Assembly: GCA_029379385.1 (NCBI GenBank)
Contig: CM055607.1
Span: 36,639,235 to 36,703,234 of the forward strand
DNA length: 64,000 nucleotides
Reading direction: 5' to 3'
DNA from: Quillaja saponaria
Lineage: Eukaryota; Streptophyta; Magnoliopsida; Fabales; Quillajaceae
The notes beneath the pieces were generated by a model. That model ran no database searches. It was not told the DNA's origin and saw only the letters and a list, made by a program, of their open reading frames with translations. The first letter of the stretch is position 1; each line of letters begins with the position of its first letter. Positions 35,860 to 47,229 of this stretch are shown here, one piece after another. The translations under genes were made by a program, and so were the position numbers.

Positions 35860-37167
35860 TCACTCCCAATCCTCATCACTCAGTTGATTATCCGTCTCTT
35901 CTCTTGGTGGCCTAACCACCAAAACTACAGTCCCTAAACTCTCATTCACACCCATTTCTTTCAATTTGGAACCTCTTTCAACCCTTAAGCCCCAATCACC
36001 ACCATCAACTGCCACCAAATAGAATCCATCATCTGCAGCCACCTCCTTCCTTCTCCTGTTAGCCACCACCAATATGGCCTCCTCTTTATACCACCTATTC
36101 ACCTTCCAAGGCAAAGCCCTTGCATCAGCAAACGACACAACAACTCCCCCTTTTCCTAATCCAACCACAGGCTCCCAACCTGGCAATACTGCCCACCTCT
36201 TCCATCCCTTTTCTGCTACTACAACTCCAAACTCACCCTCACTCCTGCACTCAAATGGTGCTTCCAAAAGCTCCTTATCTCTCTCCTCCGCCCTACAAAC
36301 TGGAAACACAACTACAGAATTAGCCTCTGCCACTTCACCCATTTTCAGCCTTACCACTGGAACCCGAACCCCTTCTTTAATTACCTCTTCTTTGCCTCCC
36401 TCTCCCCCATTTTTCTGCTCCAATTCCTCCAAAATTGTACCTTTAGCTTTCTCAGTTTCCGCAACCTTCAATGCCTGCTCTAAAGCAGCAGTCCTTTGCT
36501 CTGATGGGTTTTTATGTTCCCTACTGTGCCTAAAATACATAAAAGAAAGACAATCTCCAGGTAAAGTATAATCAAAGCTCTCCCACCCTTTATTCCCACG
36601 CCTTCGAGGAAAATCCTTCATGGCCCGGGCAAGTTCTTGAGCTCCCTTGGCATCAAGCCTGTTTTTGATAATATATTGGGCAGAGGCAGCCCTTTGTGTG
36701 GCACTCAGAAGCCGAATTTCATACAACAATTCAGCCCCGCCAGTGTCAAATGCCGAAAGAATTTCAGGGTCTGTATTGGATTTGACAAGGGAATCACGCA
36801 CCTGGGCTGCAACAACAAGGCGATTCTGCTCGACCCCAGAAATTCCAGTGGCTTCCTCGATTGAAGGTGGTGTAAAACCTTCTTGGATTAAGGTAGGGAT
36901 GAGCGGGGCGTACTCATACCAGAGGCCCAACCGGTTGGAAAGTATTTCAAGGCGGCCTGTGGTGTCGAGGGAGCGATATTCAGAAGGTACAGTGGTGGAA
37001 GGGGGAGGCCTAAAGGGTTGGTAGAGCTGTTGTTGTGGATTGGAAGGTGTAGAAGTGGCAGAGATGGGTTTAACAGCAGAGGGTTTATGGTGATCGTTGG
37101 AGAATAGAAGCTTCTTGTGGATAATGGGAGAGAGAGGACTGAGAGTGTTTACAGACAAAGAGAGCAT
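35860..37167 (-). CDS. RAF1: Rubisco accumulation factor 1, chloroplastic (RAF1)
   Basis: Single exon. I choose the Met at 37167 (MLSLSVNTLSPLSP), giving 435 residues, the usual length. An in-frame Met at 37254 would add 29 residues and is less likely. Residues 1 to about 55 are a Ser/Thr/Pro-rich chloroplast transit peptide. The N-terminal helical domain is recognisable from LEILSNRLGLWYEYAPLIP, FTPPSIEEATGISGVEQN and RDFPRRR-like sequence (MKDFPRRRGNKGW). A charged linker (EQALKVAETEKAKGTI) leads to the C-terminal beta domain (VPVVRLKMGEV, WAVLPGWEPVV) and the terminus LSDEDWE. RAF1 is a dimeric stromal chaperone that clamps Rubisco large-subunit dimers during assembly of the L8S8 enzyme. 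The frame is intact. Confidence 0.95.
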   Translation of the reverse strand: MLSLSVNTLSPLSPIIHKKLLFSNDHHKPSAVKPISATSTPSNPQQQLYQPFRPPPSTTVPSEYRSLDTTGRLEILSNRLGLWYEYAPLIPTLIQEGFTPPSIEEATGISGVEQNRLVVAAQVRDSLVKSNTDPEILSAFDTGGAELLYEIRLLSATQRAASAQYIIKNRLDAKGAQELARAMKDFPRRRGNKGWESFDYTLPGDCLSFMYFRHSREHKNPSEQRTAALEQALKVAETEKAKGTILEELEQKNGGEGGKEEVIKEGVRVPVVRLKMGEVAEANSVVVFPVCRAEERDKELLEAPFECRSEGEFGVVVAEKGWKRWAVLPGWEPVVGLGKGGVVVSFADARALPWKVNRWYKEEAILVVANRRRKEVAADDGFYLVAVDGGDWGLRVERGSKLKEMGVNESLGTVVLVVRPPREETDNQLSDEDWE

Positions 37168-39490
37168 GGTGAAATTGTAAGAGTGACACTGACGAGGAAG
37201 AAGGTGCTTTTGTGCCTTATCTGATACAAGAAGATGTTTTAATAACCCAACCAAGGCTCAGTGATCAACTCCGTTTTCTCCGACGAGCATTCCTTTTTGG
37301 GCTTCTGTTCTAACCAATAGGACAAGATTTTTTGCTTAGATAACATTCTGAGCCCAATTTGTTTCTATTTGGGCTTTGTCCAAATAATATCAGAAATACT
37401 TTCGTTAACTTTCAAATACTTCTGGGAGTTTCTAGAAACTGGTTTCCTTGCCTTTAATTAATTGGTCCATTGACCAACCAACGTCTATTCCTGTTCCTGT
37501 AGGGGAGAAAGAGGACCGTCATCTTTATTCTCTTCCTAGTCATCAATACCTGGCATGCTAAACCATGAACTAAATGACTATTATTTAATTGACCACTTTT
37601 TCTTTTTGACTAAGGAATTGGAAGAAGTAAATAAGCACTACGTTCATTCCATGTGCAACAAAACGCACAAAGAAAATAAACTTATATTTAACGTATTATT
37701 AGAGTGCTTAACTTTTATATCATCAAAAAATACAAATATATTATTAATATTAACTATCATTATTATTGATTATGATCAAATTAACTAATGTGTTATAATC
37801 ATGTTTATTAGTAATATATATAAATTTATGCACTAAGATGCAGATTAACCCAATATGGGTAATTGCATTTATACGTAAAATGGTATATATACAAGCATCG
37901 ATCATTTATTGAGTTATAGATTAGAGATGGGTTTTCTTTCTTTCTTTTTTTCTTGACATAATTAGCTAGGTAGGAATTAGTTCTAGCCATAGAACAACTG
38001 GTTTTTTTGGTTTAAAATGACGTAATCATAAGTTTTGTCTGACAATAATGCAATAACATTATGGTAGTAGTACAATATGTCCAAAAAAAAAAAAAAAAAT
38101 AGGGAATATTAATTGATATAGTGATCATGTGCCTGCATGTATTTCTCTGAATATTTTTGGACAAGCTTTCCGGGCACACTTGTGATCAAAATTTGACCAT
38201 GAAAGTAATACTATCTAGGTTTGGCTAAAATACCAATTTATGTACTAAAAATGGCACGTTAATCAAATGCTCAATTAACCTTGAATTCATAATTGTTGAG
38301 CTAGGACAAAGCTCGATAACTTTTGTGAATGATATTTACAGGTTCATGCACATTCCCAATTAAAGAGTCCACAAAGGCAATTAAAATGGAACATTCTATC
38401 TTTTCTTAATTCAATTCTCAAGGGTGTTTTATGTAGATGACCAATAGAATTGATCAAACCTTTCAAAACCTTCCAAGCTAATAATTGACCAAGCAAGTTT
38501 TGACCTTATCTTATTCATTGGGAAAAGGCTTCAATTTGTTTTCACTTAACATTCTTCGTAAAAAAAACAAAACAAAATGGCAATCTGGTAATTGAGAAAG
38601 TACTAGCTAGGTATAGGTGGTATATTGAGATTTTACAAGAAAAATATGTGTGAAAGCTCAATAAAATAATATCCAAAAATAAGCGCTCGTGCAACCATTA
38701 ATTATGGTACACAATAAAATAAAAAAAAGGTTAGCAAAGTGTCTAAGCTTTATTAGTGCCAGAGAATCTACTGTTAAAGTAAAACTAAAGAATCGGTCAA
38801 CACTCTCCAGTCCATTTATTACTAAAGTATTAAGGAATTACTTAATAAAATAACCTTGAGGAGTTAATCTCGGAGGTTCATTGAGTGATTTTTTAGACTA
38901 GATTAGAAATCTTGGGTGAGATCATTTGATTCTTTTTTTACCATAAAAATATGATTGATTACAAATTTCGGTATATTTGGTTTCTTAAAATCGTATGCAT
39001 TTCCCGATATAAATAAAATAAAGTAAAATATTAATAAATTATTTAATTTTTTAATAGTCGATAAATTATAATTAGAAGCAAAGCTAGAGTTATGGCCAAA
39101 TTTATTTGACAAGTGGACATGATATTGACGTCAGTCTGAATTATTTGAGTGGCCGCCATGCCCAGGAGGAATGAAATCCTTTGACTCACGTGCACAAGTG
39201 CTCCTTTTTTTGGGTCCAACAAACGACCATAGAACTCATAATTAATTTATTACCCTTCCAATCCAATCCGATCCCAAATTATAAACATGCAATCCAACCA
39301 AATTATAAATGTCCATCCTTTTCTCTCTCAATAAATATGTGCATGTCCAGACATCCAAATTCTTGCTTATATATACATATATATACCCAAACCCTGAAAC
39401 CCATCTATCCCCAATACTGATCTACATCAAAGTGATACGTAGAGAGGTTGAGATTATTCAAACTCGATTCCAATTAGATCCATCATAGAA
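37168..39490. promoter_or_regulatory. Divergent intergenic region between RAF1 (-) and ERF (+)
   Basis: 37168-37500 is RAF1 leader and promoter. 37560-39100 is AT-rich with no gene. The ERF-proximal part carries TGACGTCA (39126-39133), TTGACT (39181-39186, W-box-like) and CACGTG (39187-39192) within 70 bases, then a TATATATA TATA box near 39369. These match binding cores for TGA-type bZIP, WRKY and bZIP/bHLH factors, plausible for a stress-hormone-responsive ERF. This is inference from motifs only. Confidence 0.5.
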
Positions 39491-40099
39491 ATGGACACCA
39501 ATTCCTCATTCTATCACAACCAATACCTTCCCTTCAATGAAAATGACTCCCAAGAAATGCTTCTCTATGGAGTTCTCAGCGAATCCGCGGCCGCTAACTC
39601 ATTTAAAACAACAACAACGACTTCATCATCTTCATCCCATTCTAATAAAGATCACGAAGAGGTGATGAGCAAGGCTGATGATTCCATCACCAATATTTCT
39701 TACAGAGGTGTAAGAAGGCGGCCATGGGGAAAATTCGCAGCCGAGATAAGAGACTCTACAAGAAATGGTGTAAGAGTTTGGTTGGGAACTTTTGACACTG
39801 CTCAAGCTGCTGCTTTAGCTTATGACCAAGCTGCATTTGCAATCAGAGGCCCAACCACTTCCTTGAATTTTCCTGCGAGCCTGGTTTCTGAATCACTTCA
39901 AAATATGGAGTGTGATTATAAGGAAGGCTGTTCACCAGTTCTGGAATTAAAAAAGAGACATTCTTTGAACAGAAAGTTGGAGATTAAGAAGAAGAAAAAC
40001 AACAAACAACAATTAGAGGATAATGTCTTGGTTTTTGAGGATTTAGGGGCTGAGTATTTGGAAGAGCTACTAATTTTATCTGAGCCTACTACCTTATAG
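39491..40099 (+). CDS. AP2/ERF transcription factor, group IX (ERF1/ORA59/ERF15-like)
   Basis: Intronless, 202 residues. A Ser/Thr-rich N-terminus precedes a single AP2/ERF domain at 71-128: [39 protein letters not shown], ending LNFP. The Ala and Asp positions typical of ERF rather than DREB are present (AAEIRD). A basic stretch ([19 protein letters not shown]) follows, and the C-terminal acidic block [16 protein letters not shown] is the group-IX activation motif of ERF1-type proteins. Group-IX ERFs bind the GCC box and activate ethylene/jasmonate defence genes. The upstream TGA, W-box and G-box cores agree with induced expression. The exact orthologue is not certain. Confidence 0.9.
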   Translation: MDTNSSFYHNQYLPFNENDSQEMLLYGVLSESAAANSFKTTTTTSSSSSHSNKDHEEVMSKADDSITNISYRGVRRRPWGKFAAEIRDSTRNGVRVWLGTFDTAQAAALAYDQAAFAIRGPTTSLNFPASLVSESLQNMECDYKEGCSPVLELKKRHSLNRKLEIKKKKNNKQQLEDNVLVFEDLGAEYLEELLILSEPTTL

Positions 40100-40711
40100 C
40101 TAGCTAGTTCTTAAGTGACTCACTTTCTTATTTCTTAAATTAAAATATTAATCAGTGTGTGTGCCATGATGTCATCACTTACATGTAAAATGACTTTTTC
40201 TTCTTTTATTTTGTTTCTATTGAGAAGTGGGAATTAATGGTGGGGTTGTATGCCATTATTTAAAATTATCACTCCCACACACTGATCCATTATCACATAT
40301 ATAGTTGTCAATTACGTATTTTACACGAATTTATCATCATTGTGTAAAAAGCTAGCACTGTTCCAGTTTTGCAATAAATTTCCAATTTCTAACTAGCAAG
40401 ATGTGAAATATATATCTATCCAAACATCAATGTTAGCTAGCTGAATTTGCTTTAATTAAGTGAAAGTACAGTATATAAAGTATGAACGACTTCCCGGTTA
40501 GTAGACTTGCAATTGTTTGCTTTAATTTGCATGATAGTACAAAACAGATGAACGAGTAATTAATCAACTTATTTAATTAGAAATAGCCATAGAGTTTAAC
40601 TGATTATTGAATTAACTAATAAACACAACTGATCATGACCAAATATATATATATATATGCCGAAGATGAGTATGAGTAAATTAAGTAAAGACGACATGGA
40701 TGATTGATTAA
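40100..40711. other. Intergenic region
   Basis: AT-rich 3' flank of the ERF gene and 3' flank of the first array peptide gene. A short (AT)n run lies near 40648. No gene seen. Confidence 0.4.
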
Positions 40712-41000
40712 TTAGAGAAGAGCAGGAGGTGGTGCTGCAGGATCCCCTTGACGGCTTGCAAGCCTGGACTTGGGTGGTGGAGGAGGTGAAGGAAATCTTG
40801 ATTTCCTCAGGGGATGCCAGAGTGGGATTAAGCTCACTTGCTTTGATTCCTTGAAACTAGTTTCGATCAAAATCATTCTCATCCTCTTGCTACTGCTGCC
40901 TGCTACCACCACTACTGACTTGGATCATAGAACTAGCAACAAAACCAAACAAGAGAACTGTGAAGAAGAATACATTATAATTGGAACGAAAAGATCCCAT
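40712..41000 (-). pseudogene. Array unit 1: secreted Pro-rich peptide precursor, frame-shifted
   Basis: The ATG at 41000 gives MGSFRSNYNVFFFTVLLFGF, a signal peptide like those of its paralogues at 48682-48963 and 54357-54653, but the frame meets TAG after SGGSRQQ. One frame over, similarity resumes (SSSKRMRMILIETSFKESKQ, then LRKSRFPSPPPPP) to the stop at 40712. The switch lies in the GGT/AGC-rich stretch around 40895-40910, where slippage is likely. With the frame restored it would be about 95 residues, as in the other copies. A shorter frame starts at an internal Met (40912) but would lack the signal peptide. Confidence 0.7.
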
Positions 41001-42522
41001 ATTAATATATGTAAGTGATTCCAGTGTACGTATTAATTTGCTCTTCTTATAGGTTCATAGAAAGGAGAGGAAGAGGTTGAATGTGTTGAGGAGCTAGAAG
41101 AGTAGGTGTCTTGAATTGTGGGACGAGATGAGCTGGTGGTTGACTTTGTGGTTTGCCCTGCTAGTCCAATTAACACGCCTTACTTTATTACACCATTTCA
41201 ATTCATAACTGTGCCATATTGTTGACTTGTTTTTTGTCTCATCATATAAGCAAGACATTGAGTTTTGGGTCATATAAGAAGACATTATACGCGTGTCTCT
41301 CTACCCTCAACATGCATTCTCAAAATCTTATAGGGTTTTGCTAATGGGTACTTATATTATATTTGTTAAAGTATAATAAATATAATTATTAAAAATTTAA
41401 AAAATTTAAAAATAATAATTTATGTAATAAATAACACTGAAATTATAATCAACTATTGTAAAAATTGTTACAAACTTTTTATTTATAGAAAATTAATAAA
41501 TATCTTTTGAGTAACTGTTAAATAAATCCAATATTATAAGTCAGCACAGTAATTAGCAGTACAAAATATTTATCATATAGTTTACAAGCTTGAAAGTCAT
41601 CAACAATTTAGTTGCATTTAATAAATCAATGGTGATTAATAAATTAATCAAACAAAATTAAGCTTACAAATAATTAAATCCAGAAACCAGTTGTGGACAT
41701 CTAAGAAATTCAATTTGTTTTTTCCCTTAAGTTTTTATCAATAACTATTTATATAAATGTTTTTTTTTTTTTCTAACCCATGAAAAAAAATCAAGTTTGT
41801 GTTTCAACTTGGAAGGAAGTGCTTAGTTATAAATACATTATTATTAGGGTGATTTGCCGGTAGAACAGATCGAGGAGTACTATTATTATTATTATTTTTT
41901 AGGCCCAAGACAATTGTAATTAACAACCCTGTTTTAATTATTCAACGACGGTTTTCCAAAAAAGATCAAAAAGTGTCATTTGAATCATATATATATATTT
42001 ATATGATCCACTTGAAGTTGGACCTCGGAGTCTACTTTCCACCCTTCAAATACCATCTTATTAATTATTTATTTTAGCTTTCAATTAATTTCACATTATA
42101 TCTATAGATTTTTTTAAAGTAATGTATTTACGATATTTATCAAGTCAATAAAGATATAATAATAATAATTTTTAAAATTAATATTTATTGAATTTCAATT
42201 AAAAAAATATCGAATATAAATATACTCATAGCTATCTAGTTGGAGTTAGTTTTCAATACTCCCATCCTTTAGGTGGAAATTAGGACGTATCTATTTATTT
42301 ATTTTTTCCTTATAAAAAATATAATAATATTATATATATATATATATATTAGACATGCATGTAAAAAGAAACTCCATAGATCCGCTGAATTTAAAATTAA
42401 ATTGGCAAGAAAAATTAAGAACAAATTAAAACTAAGAATAAGTACGCACTGGTACTTATTCTTTTACAAGTGAAACACCGAAACACAATTGGCAAAATTA
42501 AAATTAAACACCTCTATATATT
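41001..42522. other. Spacer within array unit 1
   Basis: AT-rich sequence between the two peptide genes. (AT)n lies at about 42328-42352. Part of 42370-42500 resembles the 3' flank of the MEGNK genes in units 2 and 3. No gene seen. Confidence 0.4.
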
Positions 42523-42861
42523 TTATTTAAAATAAGTGTGCCGAGATCGGAATGAGTGCAGAGAAACTTTGAGCAGGGATATTATGTGTTGGCGATGGTG
42601 AAAAGGAGTATGAGGTGAAGGAAAAGGAAACGGCTGAACTAACACCTCGTTTAGGTGGCCGGCGGTGGCGAACTCTTTCTTATTGTTCGCTTTTCTGGAC
42701 ACTACGTTTTCAGCTCGTAATTTTGACGGAAAACCATGGGGATGAGCAGGAACCATTGCTTCTTCAGATGCATTGACCATGTAACTAAAATGTGAGAGGA
42801 GCAGACCATGCATAATAAAGATGACAATGAAGCACAAGAATACTAACTTATTGCCCTCCAT
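42523..42861 (-). CDS. Array unit 1: small secreted MEGNK-family protein
   Basis: 112 residues. MEGNK and a hydrophobic segment (about 6-27) form a signal peptide; cleavage is likely near VNASEE. The rest is polar and His/Pro-rich. Blocks shared with the unit 3 copy at 55436-55807 are MEGNKL, SHFSYM, ASEE, the M(V/I)PAH motif, NVVSRK.NN and HLNE. There are no Cys residues in the mature part, so this is not a cysteine-rich defensin type. I recognise no family. Conserved short blocks after a signal peptide suggest a peptide-hormone precursor or other apoplastic protein (inference). A (GA)n run at 43100-43134 lies about 240 bases upstream. Confidence 0.6.
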   Translation of the reverse strand: MEGNKLVFLCFIVIFIMHGLLLSHFSYMVNASEEAMVPAHPHGFPSKLRAENVVSRKANNKKEFATAGHLNEVLVQPFPFPSPHTPFHHRQHIISLLKVSLHSFRSRHTYFK

Positions 42862-43094
42862 TCTATGTTAACTCTCTATATATGCCAGAAACTAAGTTTG
42901 CTGTTGGATTTGGATCATATATAAGCCGTACTATATATATATATATATATATATTTATATACAGTTGAGGATTGAGTTTTGAGGATATAGTTTCCGTAAC
43001 CATGCATGACTTTGACCAAAAGAACTTGTCAAAAAAATACCAACTTGAACTAATAGTAGTTGAATGTGAACTCCCAAAGTCAGCCGAGGAAGAG

Positions 43095-43138
<44 letters not shown>

Positions 43139-44233
43139 TCAAGTGTTGACATGGTCGATACGTTTTTTTTCTTTAAATTATAGAGAAAAAGCATGGGAAG
43201 ATAGTCTATAAACCTTGGTACTATACATTTTTTTTGCTATTTACTCGTAAAGCAACTGACATTCTGTTCAATCGTAGAATAATATTTCTAGTTGCTAAAC
43301 CTTAAATTGATTAAACATAGTCCATAAATTTCATAATTTTGCTTAAAGAAACGAATTTTATGTAAGTGATTATTAGAAAGCATAAATCCATTAATTACGT
43401 CAACACCTAATTAATTATGAAACATTAATCTGCAAATACAACACAAACAAAACTATACTTAATTTGCAAAACGTCTATCTTCAAACCAAAAGTTCAATAC
43501 TAAATTAATTAAGCCTAAATTTAGGTAATTTGGATTGAATTAATATTTGATTTACCGTCAAGGTAAGTAATTTTTATACTCTCAGTGAATAGGAAAGCAT
43601 CACGTGCTTTTAATATCAACCATCAACATTGACTTTAATCAAATGGATTAAAGTGATGTAATCCTATTTACTGATAGTGCAAAACTCTTTACACTGCGAA
43701 TATATAGATCAAATAGTAACTCATCCAAATTATGACAAACTATTCTTTATGACTATAATGGATAATAGGCCAGAGTTGTATCCTTCTCAATCAATCACCC
43801 AATATCTCCAAGGTTTCCATGGTTATATATATAAAAATTAATTAGCTCAAATAATACAATATGCTCACATCACAAAACATACCTACGTATTTATTTATTA
43901 ATATAATAAAAGACTGCTGGCAATTAAAAGTGTAGAAATGAATTAATCATAATTTGCCTACAATTATATATCAAACAGATGTCCACCCCAAACCATACCA
44001 TAGTAAAATCCGAAATATTTAAGCATGCATCTTAATAATTGTTCAAACAAAACATAAGGCACTCAAAATATTCAGAATTGAACAGTCATAACAAAAGTAC
44101 AACATTTGTCATAATTTATTCAAACAAAACATAAAGCATTCAAAGTACTCATAATTAAACAGTACTCAAAACAAAAAGTACATGCAACATTTGTGATGAT
44201 ATTTATTAAAACTTACGAAATGTAATCCTGCAC
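42862..44233. other. Spacer within array unit 1, with microsatellites
   Basis: (AT)n at about 42931-42957 and (GA)n at 43100-43134. 44041-44180 contains a decayed tandem copy of TTCAAACAAAACATAA-type sequence that also occurs downstream of the F-box genes in units 2 and 3, marking a shared 3' UTR. No gene seen. Confidence 0.45.
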
Positions 44234-45213
44234 TTACTCCCAGCTAACAATAGTGTTGATGTGTTTCCCGATTGCATGACGCTGAATCGTACTTGTCTTC
44301 TCTGTCTTTAAATCGAAAGCCATAAATGTTCTCCGGCCATTCCTACTAACCAGAAAGATCAAAGTGTGCTGGTGATCATCACATAGAAAAGTAACAAGCT
44401 CAGAGAAATTTCTACGTATTGGATTTGCTTCTGATACTATGATATTATAGATCCTTGTCCATTTTCCAAGTTTCAAATCCTCCAACTTCCACACGACCAA
44501 CTCTCCCTCCCCATTAGGGCTTTTCCATGTAGTATAACACAAATCATTCCCTACCTTGGCAAACAAGACGTCATTAATACCAACTCTAGCAAGTTTTGTT
44601 GGCAATGCCACCACACCAGTTAATCCACTGTGGAGGTCCAAAGTAAGAACAGCATGACCATACCAACTAAATTCACTTATTAAACCATATAAAGACCAGT
44701 AAACAATCCCATCGATAAAGATTGATGCAGCAAGCAAATATGGAGCAATTATTTGTTGCAATGTTTGTGAATAAAAAGAAATATATTCCCATGACATATC
44801 AAGCTTATCACCCACAGTCACTACAAACCAACCACAGATTTTCTTGTCAGGGCATACTATCCTGACTTCCCCAGTATTCACATGTGCAACCTTACCTTTA
44901 TAACAATTCATTTCTTCCGGTGCAGGAGGGAGTTTCACACTCTGCTTAGTAATGGGATTCACAACATAAAGGGATTTCATTTTCACATACCAATAATATA
45001 CCCTCATAGCTATCAAGTATTTCTCCTGGAATAGGAGGAAAACTGTCTGTAACTTTGGTCTTCATGTCTTTGATCTCAATGTATTTCACATTGTCTGGAC
45101 TAGAAATGCTTTGAACATAAAGACCAGTAGCAGAACGAGAAATGTGCAAACCAATTTGTCTTCTGTCTCTTTCTTCTCTGTAATTCTGATGTTTTCATTT
45201 TTCTCCGCGGCAT
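44234..45213 (-). pseudogene. Array unit 1: F-box gene relic that has lost its F-box
   Basis: Aligned by eye with the intact copies: ATG at 45213 (MPRRKMKTSELQRRKRQKTN) matches their first 20 residues. The next roughly 150 bases, which encode the F-box, are missing, and the sequence resumes at the equivalent of IGMHLSRS in another frame. A second lesion, about 8 bases lost near 44985, shifts the frame after EILDSYEGILLV. The remainder (ILYVVNPITKQ-like onwards, SLYVVNPITKQSVKLPPAP to GKHINTIVSWE) is open to 44234. The longest surviving frame (44234-45016) could encode 260 residues of the substrate-binding half only. Probably non-functional; a truncated F-box-less protein cannot be excluded. 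Confidence 0.82.
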
Positions 45214-45659
45214 CTCTGCCTGCAAAGCTAGAGTTAAAAAAGAAAAAAAGAAAAAAAAAAGAGAACAATTTAATCCAGTTATTTATGTTTGAAAATGCTT
45301 GATTGATTAGGTTTTTTTTTTTTTTTTTTCACAACAAAATAAAATAAAATTAGGGTTTACTCAATGTTCCAGTATCATCTACATGTATCAAGTATGATTT
45401 AATTAGTTTAAAACAATTCTTACAACAACAACAAAAAATTAATTAGGTTTTATCAAAGTTCCAGTATCATCTACAATTCTACATGTATCAAGTACGAATT
45501 AATTAGTTTAAAACATTTCTTCAGACAAAAAAGAAAAGAAAAAAACAAATAAATCATTGGAAATCTTAATTAACGATGTTTACGGCTAAGAAGGAGAGAG
45601 AGAAAATAGTGAGGTTTTATGGAAATGGATTACCTTGATAATTTTGACCACGAGAAACC

Positions 45660-46210
45660 TAATATTAGGATTGTGCAAGAAATCCGGAAAAACTGAATAC
45701 CCGAACCAAAATGGTAATTCGATTCGTTAAATTCGGGTATTTTACTCATTTGGTTTGGTTCGGGTAGTTAAATTTAATACCCGTTATTTTTTATTCGGTT
45801 ACGGGTAGTGAGGTAGAGTGCACACGGGTACCCGTGGTTACCCGAAAGTCAAAATATATAATTTTTTTTTAAAATATTATTATTTCTAATGTATTGTTTG
45901 TTAATTTATAATTTTATATTTTTATTTGTGTTGATATATTATGTTTTTTGTATTTTTCTTTTATAATAACTAATGAATTTAAAAAGTATGAGATTCAAAA
46001 ACAAAAAAAATATAATTTTCAAATTAATTTTAGTGAATATTGATAAATTTCGGGTAACCGAATACCGGAACCAAATTACTCATATTTTTTTGGTTGGGGT
46101 AATTTCGTGTTATACCTATTTTCGGTTCGATTTGTAAATTTTATTATCTAAAAAATTTGGTTCTGTTCAAAAATTATCACTACTCAAACCTAATAGACCC
46201 GTATATACCC
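45660..46210. repeat. CGGGTA-rich repetitive element
   Basis: Repeated, partly inverted words of the form TTCGGGTA, TACCCG and GGTTCGGGT at both sides of an AT-rich centre (45860-46030). This pattern is common to dispersed plant repeats of non-autonomous type. Ends and target duplication are not resolved. Confidence 0.45.
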
Positions 46211-47229
46211 CTACCTAATACCGAGCCTTATTCCTATTCTTTTGCCCTAAATTTATAGGGATTAAAGTTGATATGGTTTGGGCTAATTGTATATCCGAAC
46301 GGTCCACTTAATTATTTTTGTTTATAATATTAGAAATGGGCTTAGTAGAAGCACTATCATAATTATCCATATAAACTCCATCACGTCCTTTCCTCAGTTC
46401 GTGTGTGTTTTATTGTAGGGCAGGACCCTCTAATCTTCCTAATGTCCTTAGGTGTGTATAGCCAAGTAGGAGCAAACACCCTGATTTTCTTTTATTATAT
46501 CAATGGTATACAAAGTAGAGTAAGATACTTGCAAAATAATCTATCATTTCTTAGTACGGGTCGGTGTCACTAGACTAATAAATTTTTATTTCGAATGTAG
46601 TCAATAAATAAATTCTCGTTATTATTGACCTAGTAAAATTATTGTGCAATTAATTTCACAATATGAAAAAGTACGTGTTTTGTACATCAATATGAGTTTT
46701 TTTTTAATGTAATTAATATGATAGTCCAATAAGTCATGATGTAAATTAACTTAAGAATATATAAAATTATAACATGACAGTTTTTGAATCAGTTTAATGA
46801 CTTGGTTAAAATTTTCCGAAGAAGAAAGCTATTATTGCACAAAAAAGGAAGGTCTTCACTTTGTTTGAGAGGTAGCTCTAAGAGCTTTCATCAATGTCTC
46901 AAGGCACACCCAATAACATAAATTTCACTCATCTTAAGCTAAGTATCAAAGTCTTTAACAAATTATTTTCATCAAATGTCTAACGATTTGAACAAAACCT
47001 CAGCAACGCAACACTGTCTTTTGAGCCCAATCAAGCACAATTTCATTACCTTCTCCTTAAGTTTAGAACTGGTGAAGACAAACTCGATTTTATATATCCA
47101 AATTAAAACTTGAAATAAATTTGAGCTTTCAGGAAGACTGAGATGCAATCTAGAAAGCCCGAAACAATATTTAACACTTGATTATATTGTTGATATGGGA
47201 AATTTTACATATGATATCTCTATGGCAAT

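Noticed and set aside
36074..36571. 165-residue plus-strand frame inside RAF1
   Set aside because: Antisense shadow of the intact RAF1 gene; Pro/Ser/Thr-rich composition mirrors its codons.
43100..43134. Arg-Glu repeat protein implied by (GA)n
   Set aside because: The repeat is a plain dinucleotide microsatellite upstream of the MEGNK gene.
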